Positions 10,336-22,940 of a DNA stretch of 64,000 bases are shown here, one piece after another. How positions within the stretch are numbered: position 1 is the first letter of the stretch; each line of letters opens with the position of its first letter. The stretch is taken from contig PUFA01000167.1 in the NCBI GenBank assembly GCA_003508835.1, forward strand, positions 992,001-1,056,000. The letters run 5' to 3'. Under the pieces are notes generated by a model. That model had not been told where the DNA came from and ran no database searches. It saw only the letters and a program-made list of their open reading frames with translations. The DNA is from Eonycteris spelaea (taxonomy: Eukaryota; Chordata; Mammalia; Chiroptera; Pteropodidae). A program made the translations under genes and the position numbers.

Positions 10336-11796
10336 AATTTCCTGGTTGCACAAGGATCATTTTCAGAGTTTTCAGTTTCTAGTCCCGGAATGGGAGCTGT
10401 AAACATGAGGAAACAATTTCTTTTTACAGTGATGTGAGCTCTATGCTCATCTGGATTTAGTTACTTCATAAGGTAAATATCGCTAAATGTGCACTGGGAT
10501 CTTTAGGGATCTAAGGTGCTGGACGAGTGAAAATAGTCTGCTGTGAAATCCTAAAGAATGTCAAACAACCAAATACGTTTGCAGAGCTAATTGGGTCAAC
10601 TGTGGTATTCTTTTAAGTGGAAATTAATTTGAACATTTAAAAAAAAAGTATTTTCAGTTTACTTTTAGTTACATTTATGTTATTTTAGTCACTATAATTT
10701 TTAGAATTTTACCTCAGGAATTCAATTGAAACAAACCCTTCTGAAAAACATAGACCCTCCTACAAAGACTGTCCTCTATTAGAAACATAGGTTTCGAATT
10801 TCATGCTATTACATTTTTAGATAATAAAATTCTTGTAATTATTTTTATTTAAAGGTAAAATATCTGTACAGATAATGGCCAAAGCTAACCAAACTGCTTT
10901 AAAAAATTAATGAATATTAATGAAGTTCATGAATAGCACAATACTGCCCCTGCCTGCCTCAGGAAAACAAATGTATTGACTTCATTTTCCTAAAATAACA
11001 ACTCTTAGTTACTAAAGGTTAAAATAATTTTATTGCTAAAAAGATTGTACATAATGCAATTTTTGCAATTCATTAGCTAGCCCCTTTACTAGATTTAGAT
11101 CTCTTTCCTGAAACCAAGCATATATTATCTTTTTATTTATCTGACTGCTATTTCTTTTTATTAATTTCCCTCTCAAGACATCTTGTTATCATTATTTTGA
11201 GTTCCCCTCCCTTGTTATTTTAGTAGCTCACATGAATGACTCAGGACTTTCAGGATTTCATTTATATTGGGTATATAGATAATGGCATCGTTAGTCAGCG
11301 CTTCCATTCATCTAAATTTGTGTGTGGGTATTGGAAGCTGCCTATGAAATTTTCCAATGAAAGAGACAAATGGATATCCATCAAGTGGCCCCACCCATTT
11401 CAACCTTAGTTTGTATGATGTGTAAATGTTGTGTATAGTTCTTCTATGAAAATGGGTTATTTTTTGATCTGGACATCTGCCTGCTAAGGCAAGTTTCCCA
11501 GGCAGATCACTGATTGGCATTAACTAAATTTGTAAAATTTAACACCAATGAATGAATGACAAAAGAAAAGAAATAGAATATAAAATTAAATAATGGCAGA
11601 ATCTATTTTTTTTAAGATAAATAATTTTTGACGCTCTAAAGGTTTGAAGATTCTACAGTTTTACTTCAAATGAATTTGTAATGAGAAAGGTAAAATCATT
11701 TCAAATAAGCCAGCAAATTTGGGTCAAAATGGAAGCAGTTATGAGAAAGAGAGAAGTGTTTCTGCTTCCCATAGGTCTGATTGGGATTTTCTATTA

Positions 11797-11856
<60 letters not shown>

Positions 11857-14760
11857 TATAGATACAGAAAAAAATATGTGTTATATATACACACACACTA
11901 TACTACATTGTAGTCTGGTGTCCTACTTGTTTCCCTTCTTCGTTTTTAATAATCAGTCCAATCTCTAGTGCTATTTGGTAGGTGAATGTGTTTATTAGAA
12001 CTTGATGCCAATTTTAATCTGAGATTACTTTGACTGCACATGGAATCTATTGCTGTTTTATAACGTATAACATGTTTTTACATGTTTAAGAGTGCTGCTG
12101 CTACTGTAAAAAAAATCTGTTGATATTATAATGAATTTATATGTTTAGCTAAAAAGTACAGTATGCTAAGATTAGACAGTAAATATTCTAAAATCCTAAA
12201 TAGGTTAGTAAACCCTGATAATAATTGCTATTTTATGGATAACAAATTTTTAACATTTTTATACTGCGTAGAAGTGCATTTTGTTGTTTTATTTCCCCCT
12301 AAAGTTATTATAGAATTTCTTTGACCATAAGAATATTAAAGAAAAGTTCATCATTTGAAGTTATTTGATTTGGAAATGCTTTGGAGTAAAGCTAATCTTT
12401 ATACTCAGGACTACATATTGCAATTTCACTTACCATTATCCATGACAGGATGTTTAATTTTACTCTTGTGACCCAAAGAATTTCTAGTGACTTGTTAAAA
12501 GTATAATGTGGAAAGTAGCTCCAGTTAGTTCATTGTGAATGTGAGAATTTGATCAATAGTGTTCTAAATGACCATGGCTTATTATATAATGAGTAGATGT
12601 GAAAAAGAAGCTGTTTACTAAACTGTGGGTCTAAAGTTTAGAGTATCTTTTGATTGTGGCTATAGTCAAAGGCATCATGATAATTACATTTAGCATTCAA
12701 TATGTTTTTTGGTCCACTGGTGCTTTTCTTTCCAAATTTGCTATATGTGAAGGTACAAACGAGATTGTTCTAACTGCCTATTCTGCACACTAAACTTGCT
12801 TTTTAAAAACCAGACTGGGCACCTCTTTCTGTTTACATATGCAAACAAAGAATCCTAAATTAGAAAAAAATCTGGCTCTCTTGCTTTTAATTTTAAAAAC
12901 AAAGCATTATTTTTTTTATGTATAGATTTATATCGAAGGGCTAACTGCCTTTTTTTTTTAAGGGGGAAAGAGCAGCCTTGGTTTTGTTAATAAAAAATAC
13001 TAACCCAGCTTGGAACTACTATTGGGAATTAGATATGGAAAGGTTTAAGCTGTTCTGACTTAAATTTTCAGATATGTAACATATGTGATGGCCACCCACC
13101 TAGTGATTAAACAGTATGTTTACTTTCCTACAATTTTCTGAACCCATTCGACTTTGGAGATTTAAATACGGCATAAATCTCTGTGCTTGGGAACCTGGTG
13201 TGGGAAGGCTACCCTAGCAGGAGCCGCCAGCGCTGACTCCTGTCCTGTCATTCTTTTCTCCAGCTGGCTGGGTGGTTCATTCTCCCTTCCACACACTTGG
13301 CTCTTCCGGTCCCTTCAGACCATCCTCCTGTGGTGTACCTCCTAGGGCCTGTCTGGAGTACCCAGAAGGCAGCTGCTGAATGGCTGTATAATATACAAGG
13401 GTATAGTTTGACAAGTTCAGCCTTCACATGCAAGCTCTTAGGGGCTATAATTAGCTGTGATTTTTTCCCCCTTCCTTCTGAAAGTCTATATTTAGCCAAA
13501 GGATCTTAAGGTTGGAGAGGTTCTAGAAGAGTTCTGTAGGCTGAAACTGCATTCAAGTTCTGGTTCCTGAAGAATCCACGGCCCTCAAGGTCCTTTAAAA
13601 TGGTTTATGATCACTTGAGGCTTCTGAAGGAATCCCTAAATGCCTTTACAAGTCTCAGCACCCTCCCTTCTCATTCAGCCAGTCCTTGCAACCACACTCG
13701 GCCCATTCCCTTAACAAGGGCATGAAGAATCTTTTGGGTAGCCTTGGAAAAATGACAAGGATGGATGTTTCTCATCCCACTGTTCCAAGGAGAAGATTGG
13801 AGGACAGGCAGCTAAAGGGACAGATACCCAGTGCAGACACTTGACAACTCCTGGGCAGAGGGCCAAGCACTGGGCCAAGCCCTGGGCGCAGCTCCAGAGA
13901 CCAGGCCCATGCCCAGGGCACTCAGTGGTTTAAAGCTGGCACGAAAAGAACGCTCCTGCCGGCAGGAAACTGAGTTGAACAGATTGGGAAAGAGCAAAAA
14001 CAGGCTGCCCAGGAGGTTGTCTCCCCAGCCTAGAGTTTCCAGTCAACATTGACAACCAGGGTAGAGCAGATTCTGAGTTTCCTCCTGGGCTGCTGGTGGG
14101 TGGGACTGAGTCCAGGGAGTGTGCAGTGCACAAGGACCCAGCATGGAAAGATACAGAGGAAAGGTCTGCTGTAAGGAAAGGGCTGCAGAGAAACCCTGCG
14201 ACAGGCTTCCCAGGTCAGCTTTGTCTAGGCTCTGGAATGGCCTCTGAAAGTGAGTTCTGATGCTTTATAATTTCTATAAAATGCTAGAACTTCCTTGCCC
14301 CAGAAGTTCTTTGAGAGACTAAGATGAAGAAAAATGTTCTTAGCCTCTTATTTTATTTCTCCTATTTAGTGCTTACCCTATTTATAAAAAAGAGACAAAT
14401 CGAAGACTGTGATCCATCCCTCTCATGTTGCTAGAGTATACTTATGTTTTTGATATGTTAAACCACTGCAGTTATTTCTTAGTGACTAAAAGTTGGGAAG
14501 TCAGTCCTACTTCCCTATTCCTAGAGAAAGGCAAAATAATTCTGAGTTTTAGAGAGGATTCTGGACCCTGGGGAACCCAGGCATTGTGTTGGAGCCAAGA
14601 GAACAAGAGAATTAACCTTTGGATTTGCAGAAATCCAAATGGGCTTCAGGTTAATAGTAGGGGATTTTAGCTGCTGGCTCATGTAATTAATAAAAGAAAA
14701 AACAAAACGAGAAAAACATGTTTTTCCTCCTCTCTTTAAGACATGACAGTAAAATTCAGT
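10336..14760. other. mostly unassigned single-copy sequence
   Basis: A/T-rich to about 13.1 kb, then clearly more G+C-rich to about 14.25 kb. Besides the TA microsatellite at 11803-11853 I recognise no repeat family. The open frames at 13248-14133 on both strands reflect the higher G+C and have no recognisable domains. Confidence 0.45.
11803..11853. repeat. (TA)n microsatellite
   Basis: About 25 uninterrupted TA units. It produces artefactual Ile-Tyr repeat frames on both strands. Expected to be highly length-polymorphic. Confidence 0.95.
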
Positions 14761-14761
14761 A

Positions 14762-14884
14762 GTCACCTTAGACCTACTGAACCAGCATCTTAGATGGGGA
14801 GGGGAGGAATATGCTCAGAAATCTGAAGTTTTAGTAAGCCTCACAAGTGATTTTTAAGCATGCTGAATTGTGAGAACTACAGCC
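14762..14884. mobile_element. MER5A-like hAT fragment
   Basis: It shows the usual MER5A order: 'agacctactgaaccagcatct', a G-rich block, 'agttttagtaagcctcacaagtgattt' and a terminal 'gtgagaactac'. MER5A is a short non-autonomous hAT-Charlie transposon. Diverged and truncated. Confidence 0.55.
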
Positions 14885-15106
14885 ACACAGCCTAAGAATG
14901 ATGTCATACTTCTGTTATCCCAAATCACGAAGGCAAATAAAGACTTCGTTTAAAATCATTTCTCTGTTATTTTGGAAGCATTGTAATCATTTTTGTGGCA
15001 TAATTCCCTTCCTACTTGCCTTCACCTAGGAATTTTACACTGACTAATACTTGGAAGCAATGGATTACTGAGAGGTTTTAATCGGGGCACGAATAATCCT
15101 GATAGC

Positions 15107-15136
15107 AAAAAAAAAAAAAAAAGAAGAAAAGAAAAT
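15107..15136. repeat. A-rich tract
   Basis: A16 followed by interrupted A/G. No retroelement body is recognisable to its left. Confidence 0.85.
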
Positions 15137-15149
15137 TATGTTCACTTTT

Positions 15150-15300
15150 CTAAGTGCTTAGATACAGTACCTCCTTTTTAAAGATGGTGAAACTTGGGCA
15201 TAGAGAGGTCAGGCAAATTTCCCGAGGTCAAGGAGAGTGGCAGAGCCAGTTTCAAACCCAGGCATGTGGCATAATCCTTGCACCTTACCACTGTGCTCTA
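15150..15300 (-). mobile_element. MIR SINE, minus strand
   Basis: A well-preserved antisense order: 'aaagatggtgaaacttgggca', 'tagagaggtcaggcaaatttccc', 'gtggcagagccagtttcaaa', 'cccaggcatgtgg'. This is the tRNA-like head and core region of MIR. Confidence 0.75.
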
Positions 15301-15465
15301 GGCAAGCTACTTAATTCTATAAAATTCAGTTTTCTTGTGGCTAACCTAGAGACAAAACTTTCCTCTAAAAGGTGTGAGGTTAGAGATTTACATAAGCAAA
15401 GCTCACTTGTGAGTGACATGATAGTCACTCAATAAATGGTTGCTCCTATTATTACCAAGTAATGG
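15300..15465 (+). mobile_element. probable MIR SINE, plus strand
   Basis: It begins with 'ggcaagctacttaattctat' and ends with 'gtcactcaataaatggttgc', matching the MIR core and 3' tail in sense orientation. It abuts an antisense MIR, giving a back-to-back pair. The middle is weakly preserved. Confidence 0.5.
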
Positions 15466-15879
15466 AGCAAACCAAATAGTGGATAATCCATACAGAGATA
15501 ATCAGTAATTGACTGGACTTTCTGAATCAAGTTCATGGTGACATTTTACTGGGCCTTCCCACCCAACTCATCCTTATTTTGTATTAGAAAGTATTTTCTG
15601 GTTTTCTATCCAGTGCTCTGATTTGGGACCACAGTAAACGAGAGGTGAACAAACCGCAAGTCTAGAAATCTATTACTGGTTTATCTAACACCAAACTGGA
15701 TGAAATGTAAAAATCATTTCTAAACACCCAATACAACTGGCTGAAATTTTCTTGACTAATGTATACAACATCTCAGGAAAATTTTTTAAAGCAGCTATGA
15801 TGTCACATGGCATCTCCAGAGCTTTGAAGTCCATTTTAAGAAGTCGATTTGGTTACATCATTGCTTTACTAAGGCCATA

Positions 15880-16235
15880 AAGCTGTCTGCCTCACACGGT
15901 TCAACTCCCCAGATGGAATTTCCAAGATGTCTTCCCATGTTGTTTCTGAGCAGGAAAGGAATACTTCAATTCATTCTACAAGACACATCTCAAATGTTAC
16001 CTTCTGTGTGAGTTTCCACCATCCCACTTCCCCGGGGAGAATTACTCTCCTCATAAAACACAGTTATATCTCAGTTACAGCACTATCACAAGATATTTCA
16101 CTGAACTGATTTGTCTTGTGAGCACTTTCAGGCCAAGGACCATACTTTAACACGTCTTTGTGTGTGTCAGGAACCAGCACAGCCAATGGCACATTTTAAG
16201 TGCTATATAAATACTTGTTAAATGAATGAATTTTT
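15880..16235 (+). mobile_element. LINE-2 3' end, plus strand
   Basis: 'caaatgttaccttctgtgtg' followed by a pyrimidine-rich stretch, 'ccaaggaccatactttaaca' and the terminal 'acttgttaaatgaatgaa' match the LINE-2 3' untranslated order. LINE-2 is an ancient non-LTR retrotransposon whose 3' end is shared with MIR. Confidence 0.7.
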
Positions 16236-16844
16236 AAGTGGTGCAGGTTTTTCTTTTTTAATTGAAAGGAATTTGATTGTACAAAGTCATCTGACTGATT
16301 TTCAGTGAGCTGACCTAGAAGTTCTTAATCATTCATCGCGAAAGAAGAAATGAACTCAGAGAAATAAACCTGCCTTCATGCATGAATATTCTTTCTGCTC
16401 TCATCTGTAGTGGTGGAAGTTGTGTTTAAGAACCTGACTTTGGGCAGGTTAAGGAGAACAAACAAACATCAGACGGAATAATGGGTGCAACTGCATTGCT
16501 AGGGGTAGGTTCCCAGAGTAGATGGCCTTAGCTTAGCGTCGTAGTTGGCTTTAGAGTGAAAGGTGGTCTTTGAACATCTTAAGACCAGTAATGTCTGTTA
16601 TTTAATTTTCAGTTGTCCCCTCTTCTGAACTATGCCATATTTTCCCTTCCCTTACTCCCAAACTTTCTATGAAAATTCTACACTACACAGCAGTCTTGGG
16701 CTAGTGGTGAATGGAGAATTAAGGGAGAGAGTAAAGTAAGGCTTTTTCTTCATTTCTCTTTGGCTAAGACCGGCACTTAAGCAAGAAAAATGATGTCCTG
16801 TAGTTCTATGTGGCGACCAGTGGGAGAATAAGTAGAATTCTAGG

Positions 16845-17295
16845 CCCTGTGTGCTCCAACCATCACCTTCCTTTCCAGCATCAGCAATACACTGTCTGTA
16901 TCTCTCTGCCTAAACACACAGGTCTTATTCTTAACGTGCTCCTTCTTACAGAGACTTTGCGTATGCTGTTGTCATTGCTTAGGGAGCTCTTTTTTCCTTT
17001 TTTTGGTCACTGTATTCTCATCCTCAGCTCGATTATCATTTATACAGAGAAACTTTCCCTGACCTCCCTGACAAGGTCAGTCTCCTCTTAATAGCCCCTC
17101 CTGAGTAGCATGGATCATAGTTATAATTTTATATTTATTTGTAAGATTATTTCATTAAGTCTGCTTTCCCTCTGGTTGTAAGTTCTATGAGAGCAAAGAC
17201 CTTATCTATTTGGATACCATTAATATCCTCAGTTTCTAGCATAAGGCCAGACACAAAGCAGGTGTCAGTAAATACTTGTTCATTGGAGTCAGGCA
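16845..17295 (+). mobile_element. LINE-2 3' end, plus strand
   Basis: Several consecutive LINE-2 hallmarks: 'ctttgcgtatgctgttgtc', 'aaactttccctgacctccct', 'gttgtaagttctatgagagc', 'cagtaaatacttgttcattg'. It is one of the best preserved LINE-2 copies here. Confidence 0.75.
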
Positions 17296-17532
17296 AAGAA
17301 GCAGGTTTCAAGGTGAACTGAATCAGTAGCAGATATAAGAAAAAAAACTATCTTTCCCCAAAGATATTAGAGTAGGTGACCCTGGAAATGGAAGGCAGCA
17401 GATAACTTGGGTTCCACATTGAATTCTATTCATTGAATCCCTCTTGTGTGTCAGACTCCTTGCTAAGTATTAAGGACATATGATGAATGAGACACTGAGT
17501 GTTGCCTTCATGGTTTCTTTAAAGCTTCTCTT

Positions 17533-17586
17533 AACTTTAAAACTAATTTACTTTAAAGCTAATTTAACACTCACTTTAAAGCTAAT
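17533..17586. repeat. three near-copies of ACTTTAAARCTAAT
   Basis: The 14-mer ACTTTAAA(A/G)CTAAT appears at about 17535, 17551 and 17573 with irregular spacing, just before a GAT/AAT-rich tract. It is a small local repeat of unknown origin. Confidence 0.7.
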
Positions 17587-17621
17587 GATAATGATGATGA
17601 TAATACTGTAAAAGTGAATTT

Positions 17622-17832
17622 AATGTGTATAGTATATTGAGCCTCTACTCTACACCAGATATAGTATAATGTAGGCATCTTACTTGATTTTCACATGACC
17701 TATGATGTAGGCATTTTATTATACCTAGTTTATAACCGAAGAAAAAGAGCCTCAGAAACGTTAAATTTCTTGCTCATGAGTACTCATCTAAAGCTGATTC
17801 AGCCAGATGAGTTTTATGACTGAAATTTTGGA
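17622..17832 (-). mobile_element. MIR SINE, minus strand
   Basis: Antisense MIR order: 'tattgagcctctactctaca', 'atcttacttgattttcaca', 'tgatgtaggcattttatta', 'aaaagagcctcagaaacg'. Nearly full-length but diverged. Confidence 0.7.
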
Positions 17833-18079
17833 TGTTAGCGATAGGAATAAAAATCAGGCAGAAGTGAATCTGAAATCCCCCTAAAATCTCAAACTTAATA
17901 GTCTACTTTCTGCCCACAACCTTCTGGCCTTCCAATATGTCTTTTTCTCACCTCCAGGCCCTATCAACCTCAGAAAGACCTTCGAGCCTCAACTTCTTCC
18001 TCTCCCTATCCTGGCCTTCTTCCAACCCCACTTTCATTCTTTGCTTTCATGAAGTCTTGATCCCCTCATGCTCTCACGT

Positions 18080-18245
18080 TCACTGCATCAATCGGTGAAA
18101 TCTCAGTGGCATGATCTACCTCCTCTGCTCCTGCACAATTTGATCCTCACATTACTCTCATGGAGTTGTGATGAGGGTTGAATGAGTCAATACATGCACT
18201 CTCTGAGAACAATGCCTGACACATACATAGTATTATTGTTTTTAT
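18080..18245 (+). mobile_element. MIR-type SINE 3' part, plus strand
   Basis: 'gagttgtgatgagggttgaa', 'gagtcaatacatgcactctc' and 'aatgcctgacacatacatag' match the sense MIR 3' half. The head is not clear. The preceding 17880-18080 is pyrimidine-rich and could be LINE-2. Confidence 0.6.
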
Positions 18246-18439
18246 TTACCCCTGAGTAGCTAAGCACTGTTAGGCAAAATCTTGTCTGTACTGACTTAGT
18301 CAACCTCAGGTAGATTCTTAATGTTTCTGCCTGTCAATCTTGTTACTTGGCAAAATTAAGTTCCCATATTATTTTTAAAGGACTATTCCAAATCTCTATT
18401 TTTCACAAGTCTTTTGTTCAACATTCCAAACCCTTGCCA

Positions 18440-18930
18440 TCAGCATGTGACTTTGGCAGTAGACATTTCTTGTTACTTGCTCAGTATCCATTCCCCTATT
18501 ATTCTGATAGTGAAAATCCCTATTCACCATTCTTATGTCTGTGGTTTGGGTGGATGACCATGGCGATTGGTTCAAGGGGTAGACATTTAACCCAATGTAA
18601 GCCAATCAAAATCTTTCCTAGGACCTCAGAAGCATGACTGGAAAAGGAACACTTTCTCCTCTTGAAAATATTACTGCTAAATAGTGTCAAAAAATGGAGA
18701 CGTGGGCACCTGGACAGAGCCTGCTGGAAATGAAACACAATAAACAGAGAACAAGAAAGACAAGAAAAAAACTAGATCATTATGACATCACTCTCAGTAT
18801 TTGTTCTAGCTGCACCTGGTGACTGTATATTCCTTTTAAGTTATGTGAACTAATATATTTCTTTCTTTGCTTAAATTATTTGAGATCGGTTTCCATCATT
18901 TGCAATTGAAAAAGTCCTGACTAATATACA
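18440..18930 (+). mobile_element. old interspersed repeat, family not named
   Basis: It contains 'gttatgtgaactaatatatt', 'gatcggtttccatcatttgc' and the tail 'aaagtcctgactaatata', a combination seen in a common old mammalian repeat. I cannot assign it to an LTR or DNA family by eye. Short open frames on both strands (18347-18738) fall inside it and are not gene evidence. Confidence 0.45.
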
Positions 18931-18954
18931 TTGCTTCCTAATTACTGATAAAAT

Positions 18955-19760
18955 GGAGGGCAATACAATCGCTTTCCTTGATGCTTGCTTCACCAGTACA
19001 TTTCTCTATATTGTATCATTTATTTTTGGCCCAGAGAATAAATGCCACACCCTTGTTCAAGGCTCATCCCTGTCCCCTTCCCCCATCTCACCCTCATTGG
19101 GGCCTTCCAGACCTAATGCCATATTTTATCTCTCTCTATCCTCTCTCTTCAACTGTTCTCCTCCTACTGGTCCTTTATATCATTGTCTCCACTTCCTTAC
19201 TTTCTACTTTCTTCTCTGCTTGCTGCTTTCACATTCTACTACCTCTGCGTTACCAGTCATTTCATATTGTCAGATCCAATGACATGTTTAGACTGTGGCT
19301 AATTGGACCTCTCTTTCACATTTGACATCTGTTACTTTACTTCTCAAAGCTCTCTCTCTGGGTTTCAAGATGAGAAACTATTTTTTCTCAGTCCCCCTAA
19401 AATCTTCCTAGCCACTCCTCTACTTCCCTTACAAGTTCCTCTTCTGTCCACTGCTTTTCTCATGCTACGTACTCTCCTTGGGTGACCTAATTATTCCATA
19501 GTTTTCATTCTGCCATATGCTAATGACACTCCAGTCTATATATATATCCAATCCAGTGTTCTACCTAGAACTTCAAATACCTTGATGTTCCAAGGACATC
19601 TCAAATTCAACTTATTAAAAGCAGAATCTACCTTACTCCCAAATTTGCTTCTCCACTTTATTGTCTATTTCAGTTTATAGCACCAATTTCCAGAGTTATA
19701 AGCCCAGAGTATGAGTACTATTTTTGTCTGTTGACCTTTACCTCTCAATACCTTATTGGT
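18955..19760 (+). mobile_element. LINE-2 internal (ORF2) fragment, plus strand
   Basis: A long pyrimidine-rich segment with LINE-2 ORF2 landmarks late in it: 'atatgctaatgacactccag', then 'aaggacatctcaaattcaac', 'ttattaaaagcagaatctac' and 'cccaaatttgcttctccac'. The 109- and 115-codon frames at 18953-19325 lie in it, carry no intact reverse transcriptase and are decayed. Confidence 0.6.
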
Positions 19761-20725
19761 CTCCCAAAATATTTATTGAGCCTATTCAGTTTTTGAGGCA
19801 GACACTGATGCCACTTGCATGACAAACTTTGCCCAATTCCTTGCTAATGGAATCCCAATTTTACTTAGGTAGCCACAATGTTCTATAAAGATATGTGCTT
19901 GAGGGAAAGCTGGCATCATTCTCTGTCCCAGCTCCAAAGGATGAGTCTTGATTTGTCTGCTCTAAGCCAATCATGATAATTCTTGTCAAAGAATAACCCA
20001 GACATATTTAGTTATCTGCATAGAAATATTTGACTCATATATGAGGGAAACAGTCATTAGATTATTGAACAAAGGCAAAACAACAGGAATTATGGGATGG
20101 AGAGAGAAAAATATTCCCCGCCCAGATGTTTGGAAAATAAATAGTACATCTGGTTTTATATTTGGATAAACCGATCAGCCTGTAGCTGCATTTTTCATAC
20201 TGCCACCACATTTTGCAAAATCCTTTTACCCACTCTATCTTCCACTAGCTCAGCAAGTAGCACGTTCTCTGGGAAACCTCCATTGTGAACCCCTACCACC
20301 TGCTACATATCAGGTATATTTAGAAACCCTTCCTTCATTTAGGGGGCAAAATATGTGCTGCATGCTAAATGCAGACCTAGTTGGGTATGGTGGGATTTTG
20401 AAAAAGGATAGAAAAGGCCACATTGTCTCTGGTTAGTTGTCTCTAAGGACGGTTGGTGTTCTGCAATTCTAAAGATTTAATGATCTCATATACATCATTT
20501 CTCATATGTGAGTTCCTAAAGTTGAACTCCTAAGTAACTAGAAAGAGATTACTTTAGGAAACGCACACACAACTAGATCTGTCATTTATTTACCATTTTA
20601 TTCACTACCTATGAAGTGCTTCATAATAACCTTGTTAATAGATGCTTGCCTAGGGCAAGTAATAATTTATTGGGCAAGGTATAAAGTTCCCATTTTATTT
20701 ATCTACTACTGTATATTTAGTATAG
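19761..20725. other. unassigned, probably repeat-derived
   Basis: No gene. 19800-20200 has a texture similar to the old repeat at 18.4-18.9 kb ('taagccaatcatgataattc'), so it may be a relic of a related family. Nothing else is recognised. Confidence 0.35.
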
Positions 20726-20729
20726 AGAA

Positions 20730-21310
20730 AAACAATTCACAAAGATTTCAAGTTTTTCCTCTAACTTATATTTTGGAAAATTTCAAGTACAATGAAAACT
20801 CATCATACCCTTCATCTAGAATCATGTATTAATATTTTTCTATGTAAGCTCTTTCTCCTTTCCTCTCCTCTACTTTTCTCCAACATGAACACACACACTA
20901 CACTATTTTTTTTATGCCTGAACAGTCTGAAAATAAGTTGCAAACATCATCACTTCACCCCTTCACCCTTCAACAAGTATCTCCTAAGAGTAAAGACATT
21001 CTCCTACACAGCCACAATATTGTTGTTATGCTCAAGGAATTTAGCATCAATACAATAAAATTATCTACTGCATAATCCATAGTAAATTTCCCTAATAGTC
21101 CCCAATCTGATTTAACTTTTTCTCACTGGATCTTATCAAGAATCATGCATTGCATTTAGTTGTTATGCCTCTTTAGCCTTCTTTTATCTAAAACAGTTGG
21201 TCCACTTTAAAAAAATCTTGTGACGTTAATATTTCTGAAGAATCCAGACCCATCATTTTGTAAAATGCCGCACAACATATATCTGATTGTTGCATATGAT
21301 TGGATTCAGG
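20730..21310. mobile_element. ancient LINE-1-type 3' region fragment
   Basis: Ordered landmarks: 'tttcaagtacaatgaaaact', 'ttgcaaacatcatcacttca', 'gtatctcctaagagtaaaga', 'catgcattgcatttagttgt', 'atgcctctttagccttcttt'. I recognise this as an old, widespread placental LINE-1 3' segment, but family and orientation are not certain. Confidence 0.5.
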
Positions 21311-21721
21311 TTAAGCATTTTTAGCAGGTATACAAAAAAAAAAAAAAGATGTTATCTTTTCAGTGCAGAACATGAGAAGGTTGTTGCATTACCGGTTATG
21401 TTCAGTTTGTTCACTTTTCTCTCTCTCTTTATTTTTGTACACTTCTCAAGAGAATCATTTATTAGGGGAACCTCACAGAAATAAGACCAATATCTCTATT
21501 TATTCAGTGTTTAGTAAAGTAAAATGGAGAATAAGATAATTATTTTTTTACGCTTAAAAAATAAAATAGGTTTCAATTATATGGATATTTTTATTAAAAC
21601 ATTTTTAGCATCTGCACTTTTCTCAAATCTGTAATTCTCTTTGTTCACACAGATCTAGCAACTAATGGTATCTATTATCTTCAATTCACAAATCAGCACA
21701 AAATATAAATGGCTTAAAAGG

Positions 21722-21872
21722 GGCACAGTATAGTGGAAAAAAGAGGTTAATCTGAATCCAGAGCTGTCAAACTTTTCTCATGACCTTAAGCAAATCACAT
21801 GCTGTTTCTGGACCTCAGTCTTCTCTTCTGAATAATGGAGAAACAGGACACTAAGATCTTTAGAATTGCATC
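21722..21872 (+). mobile_element. MIR SINE, plus strand
   Basis: 'agtatagtggaaaaaagagg', 'tgaccttaagcaaatcacat' and 'gacctcagtcttctcttctg' match the MIR head and core in sense order. The 3' tail is missing. Confidence 0.65.
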
Positions 21873-22194
21873 ATTTTAAAGTTTATTCATGTCTGTAGTT
21901 CACTGCCATACTCTGAATCATTTTCACTCCTAATTATAAATATTTATGCCTGGTGCAAGATCAAATTAACTTAATGCTTTTCTTCTTGGGGAAATAACAG
22001 AATTTTAGGAATAAGAAGGAACTATGAAAATTATTCCACCTGATGTGGGAATCCCCATCCTATTGGTAGCCATCTGGTCTGTGCTTGAACACTTTAGGCA
22101 ATGTGATAGTAACTACCTGAAGCACAGTGTTGGTGTGTGGACTCTGAAGTTCTGCCTCAGCCATTTTAGATACTTCTTGATGATCCATGAAGTC

Positions 22195-22522
22195 CCCATA
22201 TTCAGGCTGCTAAAACAAAATATCACTGACAGGTGGCTTCTAACAGCAGAAGTTCATTTCTCATAGTTATGGAGGCTGCGAAGTCCAGATCAAACACCAG
22301 CATGGTCACAGCCTGAGGAGAGCTCTCTTCCTGGGTCATAACTAGCGTCTTCACTGTATTTTCACGTGGTGGAAGGGAAGGGATATCTTTCAGGTCTCTT
22401 TTACAAAGGCACTGATCTCATTCACTACAAAATACATAACACCCTAATGACCTATTCACCATCTGAAGGCATTAAGATTTCAGCATATGAAATTTGGGGA
22501 CACAAATATTTAGTGTGTAGCA
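22195..22522 (+). mobile_element. old interspersed repeat ('gctgctaaaacaaa' family)
   Basis: It starts with 'caggctgctaaaacaaaata', contains 'gaagttcatttctcatagtt' and 'atggaggctgcgaagtccag', and ends with 'catatgaaatttggggacac'. A second, truncated member is at 60628-60800. Common in placental genomes; I do not assign the family name. Confidence 0.55.
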
Positions 22523-22559
22523 CTCACCGTCTCTTGACTTCAGATATCTCTTCACTCTC

Positions 22560-22834
22560 TTTCAACACTGACCTGTGTGTATACCTGGAACTCAGCTCAG
22601 CTCCTGTCTGCTTCTGAGATCTGGACTTCCAATCTTCTTCCCTTTGACCATCCCTTCCATCCTTCTTATTGCTCTTGAACATCATTATGATGTAAAAATC
22701 CCAGACACCTTCCTTCCTCCCTATCTACTCCACCAATTCCTTGCAACTATATTCACCTTTTGCCCAGCCTGGCCAATCACTTCAGCATTGCCCTTAAACT
22801 TCCTCAACATCCACAGCATTCTTAATTATTCCAG
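22560..22834 (+). mobile_element. possible LINE-2 fragment, plus strand
   Basis: Pyrimidine-rich with LINE-2-like phrases ('tgcccagcctggccaatcac', 'attgcccttaaacttcctc'). Weak match; the 100-codon frame at 22575-22877 is a by-product of the T/C richness. Confidence 0.35.
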
Positions 22835-22940
22835 GTACTTTTACATTTATTTATATGGCAAATGCTGCAAAACATAGATACATAATGCAGGACAGCTGTG
22901 CAGGGAAGCAAAAAATCAACTTGGGAAGAACAGTTGTAAG
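22835..22940 (+). other. candidate exon ending at a strong donor (unproven)
   Basis: The segment follows CTTAATTATTCCAG and ends GTAAG|GTAAGTAT, a near-ideal donor. One frame is open throughout (containing A-K-H-R-Y-I-M-Q-D-S). The acceptor is mediocre. Splicing to 24527 breaks the frame almost at once, so any such transcript would be noncoding or use a different partner. Confidence 0.15.

Noticed and set aside
11696..11913. Ile-Tyr repeat proteins on both strands
   Set aside because: Pure translation of the TA microsatellite.
18953..19325. 109- and 115-codon plus-strand frames
   Set aside because: They lie in pyrimidine-rich LINE-2-derived sequence and overlap in two frames; neither contains reverse transcriptase motifs.
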